From assembly GCF_000499385.1 (NCBI RefSeq), contig NW_013655000.1:153962-217961 (forward strand): DNA of 64,000 bases, given 5' to 3'. The position numbers and the translations under genes were made by a program. Origin of the DNA: Eimeria necatrix. Lineage: Eukaryota > Apicomplexa > Conoidasida > Eucoccidiorida > Eimeriidae. This document shows positions 57,781 through 64,000 of the stretch, piece after piece (the first letter of the stretch is position 1; every line of letters begins with the position of its first letter). The notes beneath the pieces were generated by a model, which saw only the letters and a list, made by a program, of their open reading frames with translations, searched no databases and was not told the DNA's origin.

Positions 57781-60288
57781 ATGAACGGCAGACGGCGGCT
57801 GCGGCCCACCGGGCCCGACACCCGGCGATCTTCTCGCTTTTCGCAATCTTCATCTTCAGCTGCAGCAAAAAGGAGCCGCGGGGGCGCTGCTGGCGGCGGC
57901 GAAGGCCCCAGCGGCCCCCCCGCGGCCGCCCGCAAGCGCCCGCGATTCGAAGACGAAAATATTGAATCGGACTCTGCCTCTGGCGTGGAAAGCCCCCCTT
58001 CGACTGACAGCGAGTCTGAAGATGGTGAGAGCTGCAGATCCGCGGCAGCAACCGCGGCGGCCCAGTGGTCGCCGCTGCGGCCAAAAGCTGCATTCTGCGC
58101 TGCTGCAGCTGCAGCAGCAGCTGCAGCAGCAGCTGCAGCAGCAGCTGCAGCAGCAGCAGGTGCAGCAGCAGCAGCTGCGCGGAGGTGTTGCGCGAGTTTC
58201 TGTGCATTTCTTGAGTTGCTGCGTTCAACAGCGTGTCTTCTTCTTGGCGCTTTGTGCCAATTCTTCGTGTCATCCCCCGTGCGTGAAGCGGCATTTTCTC
58301 GAGTTTCCGCCTCGCACATTTCTGCTGCTGCTGCTGCTGCAGCAGCAGCAGCAGCAGCGCGTGGAGGCGCAGCAGAGGCGCGAATCCCGGGTCCTTCTGC
58401 TGCGTGCTGCGCATGCAGGTGCAGCAGCAGGGGAAACAGCGGACGAGGCGCGGCTGCGGGTGGCTCGGGCGTATCTGCGGGAGCTGTCTGCTGCTGCTGC
58501 TGGTGCTGGTGCTGCTGCTGCTGCTGCTGCTGGGCGGTCCCAGGGACTTGAAGCAGACCCGGCCTTCGGCTCTGGCAGCAGCAGCAGCAGCAGCAGCAGC
58601 GAGAGCGAGGGGCCCCGGGGGCCCCCCGAGGACTCCGAAGAAGAAGACCCTTTTGAATCGGAGACAGAAAAGGAGAAGTTGGTGGAGACCCTCAAGAGCC
58701 GCAAGCAGCAGCAAAAGGTCCGAGCTGCTGCTGCTGGCTGCAGAGTCTTGCTGCTGTTCTTTTGCTGCTTCTTTGGCCTTTTTGTCTTTTATTTTGCCTC
58801 TTTTCAAGTCTTTTTGTCTTTTATTTTGCGTGCAAATGTTATTTTAGATTCTTTTTATTCTTTTTCTTTTTCCATTCTGGTCTTCTTTTGCCCCACTTGA
58901 TTTTGTTTTCTGCACTTAATTCTTCTTTTTGCAATTCCGTTTTCTTTCCCTCCTTCCATCTCCTTCCCATTTGCTCCACCCTTCTCCTGATCACCCTCTA
59001 ACCGCCAGGGTTTAGGGTTTAGGGTTCAGCGTTTAGGGCCTAGGGTTTAGGGTTTAGGGTTTAGGGTTTAGGGTTTAGGGTTTAGGGTTTAGGGTTTAGG
59101 GTTTAGTGGGGGTTTAGGGTTTAGGGTTTAGGGTTTAGGGTTTAGGGTTTAGGGTTTAGGGTTTAGGGTTTAGGGTTTATGCAGGGCGCGGGAAACACCC
59201 CCGCGTTGGTGAACAGTTTGTTGACTTCGCTGTGCAACATTTCGCCCTTCTTTAGGGTTTAGGGTTTAGGGTTTAGGGTTTTAGGGTTTAGGGTTTAGGG
59301 TTTAGGGTTTAGGGTTTAGCTTGCGCAGGCCTTAGCTGGCTCCCAAGTTCGCCGCGTGGCCCAGACGCTGCGGCTGCGGGACTTGGGATTTTTCAAAGGT
59401 CATAAACTGCCAGTGACTTCAGTGGCTTTGCCTGGGGAGGGGCCCCCCAGGTGTGCATACACCGGAGGCAAGGACTGCTGCGTCCTCCGTTGGGACCTCC
59501 AGACGGGTCAGAAGTTCATTTTTAAGGGTCGCCGCAACTCTTTTGCGGCTTCCTGGCCTTCGGGGGGCCCCCGGGGGCCCCCCAGGGGCACTTCCGCGCG
59601 GTCTTGAGCGTTTGCGCCACAGAAGATGACCGGCTCTTCTTTTCCGGAGGCGCCGACCATGTGGTCAAGGCCTGGGACCCGCGGGCCTCCAACTGCAGGT
59701 GCATGCGCTTTGCATGCGCTTTGCATGCGTTTTGCATGCGTTTTGCATGCGCTTTGCATGCGTTTTGCATGCGTTTTGCATGCATGCGTTTTGGGGCTTT
59801 TTGCAAGAGTTCTTTGAATGAGCTTCGGGCTTTTCTCTGGCTGGCGTTGCATTGGCTGTTCTTTTGTGGCCTCATATATATAATATATATATATATAATA
59901 TATATATATATATATTATATATTATATATATATCTGTATATTATTAATGTTGTGTGCATACGTACATGAATGTATACTAATGTACTTACGTATTTGCATG
60001 CATGTATACACACACATATATATAATAATACATGAATTAATATATATATATAGTAATATATATATATATATAGTAATTATATATATATATATATAGTAAT
60101 ATATGTGCAGTACTTACATGGTAGTATCTGTATAATGCAGTGTACGTACAGTATATATTATATAAATGCATATAGTGTACATACACACAAACACATGGGA
60201 GCAGCTTGCTGGCCTAAATGGACCTTTAGGTGCCGTCTAAAGTTGATAATTAAAACTGCAAGCATTCAAAAAGATATAAATGAGTCAA

Positions 60289-60338
<50 letters not shown>

Positions 60339-60612
60339 AGGTGCGCGTTTGAGCTGCGGGGCCACCGGGGCCCTGTGAACGGGCTGAGCCTGAACGGGGG
60401 CCCCCTGGGGGCCCCCGACGAAGACAGTCCTTTGCTGAGTTGCAGCGAAGACAAAAGCATCAAAAGTTGGAATCTGATTTCCCGATTGGCTTCCAACCAC
60501 TTTTATGGCCACACTGCAGCAGTCAACTGTATAGACACCCTGCAGCCCAACAAGCCCCTCACTGGCGGCAGCGACGGCACTCTCAGGGCCTGGAAGGTAC
60601 GCCGAGCCAAAC

Positions 60613-60655
<43 letters not shown>

Positions 60656-60805
60656 GTGCAGCAGCAGCAGCAGCAGCGCGGCCAGCCTGTGCGGCTTGCT
60701 TCCTGTTTGTGTGTCTTGCTGCTGTGTTCGCTTTGAGTCTAAATAGCTGGCATGAAGTCATATGCCCCTCCTTTCGAACGGTCTAGGGGTGCTGAACCGC
60801 CAAGC

Positions 60806-60855
<50 letters not shown>

Positions 60856-61386
60856 GCGCAGCTGGTGCAGGACACGCACCGGGCGTTTCCGTCTCTGGGG
60901 TCCTGCGTGGACTCCGTGGCTTGTTTGTCTCCTTCTTTGTTTGCCTGTGGGGCCCAGGGGGGCCTTTTGGCTCTCTTCAGCAGCAGCAGCAGAAGGCCGC
61001 TGGCCTGCGTGCGCGCGGGCCGCCCGGGTGTCTGTACACCGCAGCAGCAGCAGCAGGCCGCGGCCACACCGCAGCAGCAGCAGCAGCAGCAGCAGCAGCC
61101 GGGCGCCGCCAAGCCCCAGCAGCAACCGGGACTCCGCACGCCGCAGCAGCAGCCGGCTGTCCGAACACCGCAGCAGCAGCCAGGTGTCCGTACACCGCAG
61201 CAGCAGCCAGGTGTCTGTACACCGCAGCAGCAGCCAGGTGTCTGTACACCCCAGCGGCCACTCAGAGCCGCGGGAAACCCCACAGGCGTTTCCGCCCTCT
61301 GCGCTCTGCCGGGCACTGACGGCCTTTTGGTGGGCACTGAGGCCGGCACTTTGCAGCTCTGGGAGGCTGCGCAGCGAGACAGTACG

Positions 61387-61443
<57 letters not shown>

Positions 61444-61704
61444 AATGCTGCTGCTGCTGCTGCTGCTGCTGTTGTTGTTTGGGGGTTGGGGAGTTGCCGC
61501 AGCCGGCGGCGCTGGGCTGGGTGGGGGCTGCCGAGTCTTTTTATTGAAATGGTTTTATTTATTGTCTCAGTGAGCTGCAGCTTTGATGCTTTATTTATAA
61601 ATTTAAGGTTGTGTGTTTTGATTTCTTTTTAAATTTATTTTATCTATTTAAGGAGTCAATGATTGTACGATTTGGGCCTCCCTCCGGCGCCCCACTGACC
61701 GCTT

Positions 61705-61753
<49 letters not shown>

Positions 61754-61951
61754 GTGTGTGCAGAGGGCGGCGTGCTGCGGGCTGTGGAGGCAGCAGGCGT
61801 GGCTGTGGGGGGCTCCGTGGCAGCAGTGGCACTTTCTGCTGCTGGAGATTTCGCAGTTGCTGCTGTCAGCAGCGAAAGCCGACTCGGCCGCTTTTTCAAA
61901 AGTGATGGCGCAAAAAACGGAATTCGGCTGCTGCGTCTGGAGGCCGCCTGA
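57781..61951 (+). CDS. RRP9: U3 snoRNP WD40 protein, RRP9/U3-55K homologue, seven exons
   Basis: Component of the U3 small nucleolar RNP, needed for early pre-rRNA cleavage in the nucleolus. Exons: 57781-58024, 58431-58717, 59329 to about 59698 (see below), 60341-60596, 60862-61381 and 61764-61951; all junction phases close. The N terminus is basic then acidic (ARKRPRFEDENIESDS). Exon 2 has LRVARAYLRELS and EKEKLVETLKSR, matching the helical region of human RRP9. WD40 blades follow: GHKLPVTSVAL, then CVLRWDLQTG; FRAVLSVCA, then VVKAWDP; ELRGHRGPVNGL, then IKSWNL; YGHTAAVNCI, then LRAWK; DSVACLS; GVSALCALPG, then LQLWEA; and the end SSESRLGRFFKSDGAKNGIRL. At about 59560-59590, in a GC homopolymer palindrome, the frame must slip by one to reach GHFRAVL. 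This is either an assembly error or a tiny unusual intron that would make the seventh exon. Triplet-encoded Ala, Ser and Gln runs are inserted between blades. Confidence 0.9.
58085..58170. repeat. GCAGCTGCAGCAG triplet array in RRP9 intron 1
   Basis: Interrupted CAG/CTG array between exons 1 and 2. A second array, CTG/CAG at 58322-58358, lies in the same intron. Confidence 0.85.
59007..59179. repeat. Telomere-like TTTAGGG array in RRP9 intron 2
   Basis: More than 20 TTTAGGG units with a few variants, lying wholly within the intron between 58718 and 59328. Confidence 0.95.
59250..59319. repeat. Second TTTAGGG array in RRP9 intron 2
   Basis: About ten units, ending nine bases before the exon 3 acceptor (TTGCGCAG). 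Confidence 0.95.
59699..59795. repeat. 11-bp tandem repeat GCATGCGYTTT
   Basis: Eight or so copies of GCATGCGCTTT/GCATGCGTTTT starting immediately at the intron donor. Each unit contains the palindrome GCATGC. Confidence 0.9.
59874..60095. repeat. AT/ATAT microsatellite in RRP9 intron
   Basis: Long TATATA runs interspersed with TAGTAATA and CATACGTACATG pieces. Confidence 0.9.
60290..60339. repeat. (CTG)n array ending at a 3' splice site
   Basis: About 16 CTG units whose last copy is followed directly by CAG and the exon start at 60341. Confidence 0.93.
60618..60680. repeat. CAG array in RRP9 intron
   Basis: Interrupted CAG units just after the donor at 60597. Confidence 0.85.
60808..60854. 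repeat. (CTG)n array just upstream of a 3' splice site
   Basis: About 15 CTG units followed by TGCGCAG and exon start 60862. Confidence 0.92.
61027..61255 (+). repeat. RRP9: Coding minisatellite, 27-bp unit (PGVCTPQQQ type) in RRP9
   Basis: Units of the form CCAGGTGTCTGTACACCGCAG then CAGCAG encode repeats of about nine residues (PGVCTPQQQ and variants). It sits between WD40 blades in the large exon 60862-61381. Confidence 0.9.
61389..61472. repeat. (CTG)n array directly after a 5' splice site
   Basis: About 25 CTG/GCT units starting a few bases after the donor at 61382. Confidence 0.9.
61707..61752. repeat. (GCT)n array just upstream of the last 3' splice site
   Basis: About 15 units followed by GGGTGTGTGCAG and exon start 61764. 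Confidence 0.92.
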
Positions 61952-62012
61952 GGTGTACAGACACCCGGTGTACAGACACCCGGTGTACAGACACCCGGTG
62001 CACAGACACCAG
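61951..62012. repeat. 15-bp minisatellite CGGTGTACAGACACC
   Basis: Four copies beginning at the RRP9 stop codon, sharing the GTGTNNNNACAC core with the coding repeat upstream. Confidence 0.85.
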
Positions 62013-62039
62013 CTGTAGTGACACTTCAATTTCCAATTT

Positions 62040-62485
62040 GGCGGACATTCTCTGCAAAACAACTACCTCTGTACACTGCAACAATTCAGGTGTACGTACA
62101 CTGCAGATCTCCAGGTGTACGTACACTGCAGCTCTTGAGGTGTACGTGTACTATTTGATGTGTACGTACACTGCGCTTCTCGAGGTGTTTATGTGCACTG
62201 GAGTTGCTGAGGTGTACGTACACTGCAGCTCTTGAGGTGTACGTACACTGCAGCTCTTGAGGTGTACGTACACTGCAGCTCTTGGGGTGTACGTACACTG
62301 CAGCTCTTGGGGTGTACGTACACTGCAGCTCTTGGGGTGTACGTACACTGCAGCTCTTGGGGTGTACGTACACTGCAGTTTTTGAGGCGTGCATGCACAC
62401 CAAGTTGCTGAGGTGTACGTACACTGCAGTTGCTGCGGTGTACATACACTGCAGCTGCTGAGGTGTACGTACACTGCAGCTTTAT
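62040..62485. repeat. 25-bp minisatellite with palindrome GTGTACGTACAC
   Basis: Unit AGGTGTACGTACACTGCAG then CTCTTG, exact 25-bp period through 62221-62380, more diverged at both ends. The 12-bp core is a perfect palindrome. Confidence 0.93.
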
Positions 62486-62619
62486 CACGTCTGTTTGCTG
62501 CCTAACTCTTCGGCATTTTTGTCAGCTGCGGAAGACAAAAGACAAAAACAAGTCCTAATTGCTGCTGCAGCGGGTCCAAAGCAACAGACGCGGTTGCCAC
62601 CCATTCCACAGCTCTTTTG

Positions 62620-62657
<38 letters not shown>

Positions 62658-62787
62658 GTTGCTGCTACTGCCGTTGCTGCTGCTGCCGTTGCTGCTGCTG
62701 CAGTGGCAGCGCAGAGGGGGTCCTGGGAGCAAAAGAGCTGTGCGTATAGAGAAGCAGCGGCCCGAGAACCTAAAGCACAGGGCTTAA
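62486..62787. other. No gene assigned; CTG/CCGTTG triplet array
   Basis: A GCTGCTGCCGTTGCTGCTG-type array covers about 62621-62702. On - it would read Ser/Asn-rich (SSSNGSSSNG) and could be an exon of an unseen - gene, but no boundaries can be supported. Confidence 0.5.
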
Positions 62788-62831
62788 AGTTTAGGGTTTA
62801 GGGTTTAGGGTTTAGGGTTTAGGGTTTAGGG
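62788..62831. repeat. Telomere-like TTTAGGG array
   Basis: Six units. A further three-unit piece lies at about 62933-62953. Confidence 0.93.
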
Positions 62832-62977
62832 GAAGCTGCCTATAGAGGGTTGAGGGTTTTTCCCCTTTGGCGGCGAACTCTTGTGCTCAGTTGGCACAGA
62901 AGAATCGGATTTCTCGGAATTGAATTTGTTCGAGGGTTTAGGGTTTAGGGTTTCGGTCGCAGAGCTGGAGAGTACCC

Positions 62978-62982
62978 AGCAG

Positions 62983-63038
<56 letters not shown>

Positions 63039-63047
63039 GCAGCAGCT
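62978..63047. repeat. (CAG)n array
   Basis: About 20 CAG units just 3' of the stop codon of the - strand gene. Confidence 0.9.
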
Positions 63048-63194
63048 TCAGATCCAGAAGTAGCGGTACTGCTGCCGCGCCTTTCTGCGCAGCTCTGCGC
63101 TGCACCAAAGACACTCGAGGGCCCTCGGGGGCAGCAAATGGAGCAGCTCGGTGAAGCTGAGGGCCTCTGGGGCCCCACAGCGGTGTCTGCTGCA

Positions 63195-63238
<44 letters not shown>

Positions 63239-63660
63239 GGCTGCGCCTGCGGGCGCTGCTGCAGCAGAGCCCGAAGAGCGCGTCTGCGAGGGCGCCCTGC
63301 GCTGCGTCTGCGGTGTCTGTACACCAGAGCTGCCGAAATGCTGCTTTGTCAATCTTTTCACTTTTCGGAATTTTTTCTTTTTCAAAAATTTGCTGCAGCA
63401 GCGCCTTCAGCTCCCCACAGGCTCTCTTCAGAGTCGCTATGTCTTCCTCCAGCTCCAGGCAAACGCACTGCAGCTGCAGCGCCTCCTGCGCCCCCAAACC
63501 CTGCTGCTGCTGCTGCTGCTGCTGCTGCAGCTGCTGCTGCTGCTGCTGCTGCGGCTGGGGGTGCTGTTCTGGCTGCGGCGGAGGGACTCGCTGCTGCGCT
63601 GCTGCTTCGGCTCCCGTGGGCAGCCCGCGGGAGCGAGGCCTCTGCAGCAGCAGCTGCTGC

Positions 63661-63709
<49 letters not shown>

Positions 63710-64000
63710 CTGAGGTAGAAGTGAGGGGATCGCCCAACGGGGAGACGCCGCTGCTGCTCTTCTCCTGCGATTCCGCTTCCGCGTCGCTTTGGCTGTCGCT
63801 GCTGCTGCTGCTGCTGCGGCTGCGGCTGCTGCTGCAGCTGGCGCAGTTTGCTGCTGCATGCGCGTGCTTGCTGCTGCTGCAGCTGGCGCAGTTTGCTGCT
63901 GCATGCGCCTGCTTGCTGCTGCTGCAGCTTCTCCCGCTTCTTGTGTCTGTGAGCGCCTGCGGCCTCGCCGCCGCCCGCGCTGCCGCTGCTGCTGCTGCTG
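63048..64000 (-). CDS. Unidentified Gln/Ser-rich protein, 3' part (5' end outside window)
   Basis: A frame reading leftward ends at TGA 63048 (QQYRYFWI). Going upstream it contains CGAPEALSFTELLHLLPPRALECLW, a polyserine run from CAG/AGC triplets, a coiled-coil-like segment LELEEDIATLKRACGELKALLQQ, polyglutamine runs and an acidic-serine stretch (SDSQSDAEAESQEKSSSG). The - strand is chosen because the triplets then read CAG, the coding sense common in Eimeria, and because the non-repetitive parts look protein-like. The frame stays open toward the window end, but another frame there (KLRQLQQQQARACSSKLRQL) also looks coding, so an intron is likely near 63740-63830. A short intron near 63300-63370 is possible. 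No family recognised. Confidence 0.5.
63841..63930. repeat. 45-bp direct duplication
   Basis: GCGCAGTTTGCTGCTGCATG and following sequence begins at 63841 and again at 63886 with only one or two differences. Confidence 0.85.

Noticed and set aside
57672..58807. Long open frames on both strands of the RRP9 exon 1-2 region (polyalanine, polyleucine, polycysteine readings)
   Set aside because: Triplet arrays are open in all frames. Only the + strand exons align with RRP9 and have matching splice phases.
60739..61445. Antisense frames with polyglutamine and repeated CGVRTPGCC text
   Set aside because: Shadow of the coding minisatellite and CTG arrays on the opposite strand. No domain.
62040..62485. 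CRISPR-like regular repeat array
   Set aside because: The 25-bp units are head to tail without unique spacers, and the context is eukaryotic, so it is a minisatellite. Frames reading MYVHLSS-type repeats are by-products.

Overview
The window looks like nuclear DNA of an Eimeria-type coccidian (Apicomplexa). The evidence is a cytosolic prolyl-tRNA synthetase of the apicomplexan type, a U3 snoRNP protein whose exons and introns are packed with CAG/CTG triplets, interstitial TTTAGGG telomere-like arrays, and chromodomain-bearing LTR retrotransposons. The species cannot be fixed from the sequence alone. The layout fits the alternation of repeat-poor and repeat-rich segments known for Eimeria chromosomes: about 57 kb with few simple repeats, then a 7 kb block saturated with triplets, minisatellites and telomere-like repeats.

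Left part (1-7.5 kb): six exons forming the 3' part of a prolyl-tRNA synthetase gene on +, then a glutamine-rich two-exon gene on -. Middle (7.5-31.8 kb): a gene desert filled with LTR elements. It holds one nearly full-length chromovirus (9459-16075, with an assembly gap), a second internally deleted copy (19377-24954), solo, nested, inverted and truncated LTRs of two subfamilies, and one tRNA-Arg(TCG) at 17266-17338. Both long copies carry stops and frameshifts and appear dead.

At 31.9-35.3 kb is a long intronless alanine/glutamine-rich gene with a divergent AP2-like segment near its C terminus. At 38.3-53.4 kb four single-exon genes of one family lie in tandem on -. Each has a basic N-terminal tail, one membrane segment and, in three of the four, an RxLAE-type motif at residues 77-85 that resembles the export/processing motif (PEXEL/TEXEL) of other Apicomplexa. 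This family is the best candidate for an undescribed system in the window: a lineage-specific set of membrane-anchored, possibly exported proteins.

From 57.2 kb onward the repeat-rich block contains the complete seven-exon gene for the U3-55K/RRP9 WD40 protein of pre-rRNA processing on +. Its introns carry telomere-like, AT and CTG arrays, three of them directly at 3' splice sites. It is followed by 15-bp and 25-bp minisatellites and by the 3' end of an unidentified glutamine-rich gene on -.

Exon boundaries were placed by eye from GT/AG signals, frame continuity and remembered family sequence. No search or expression data were available.
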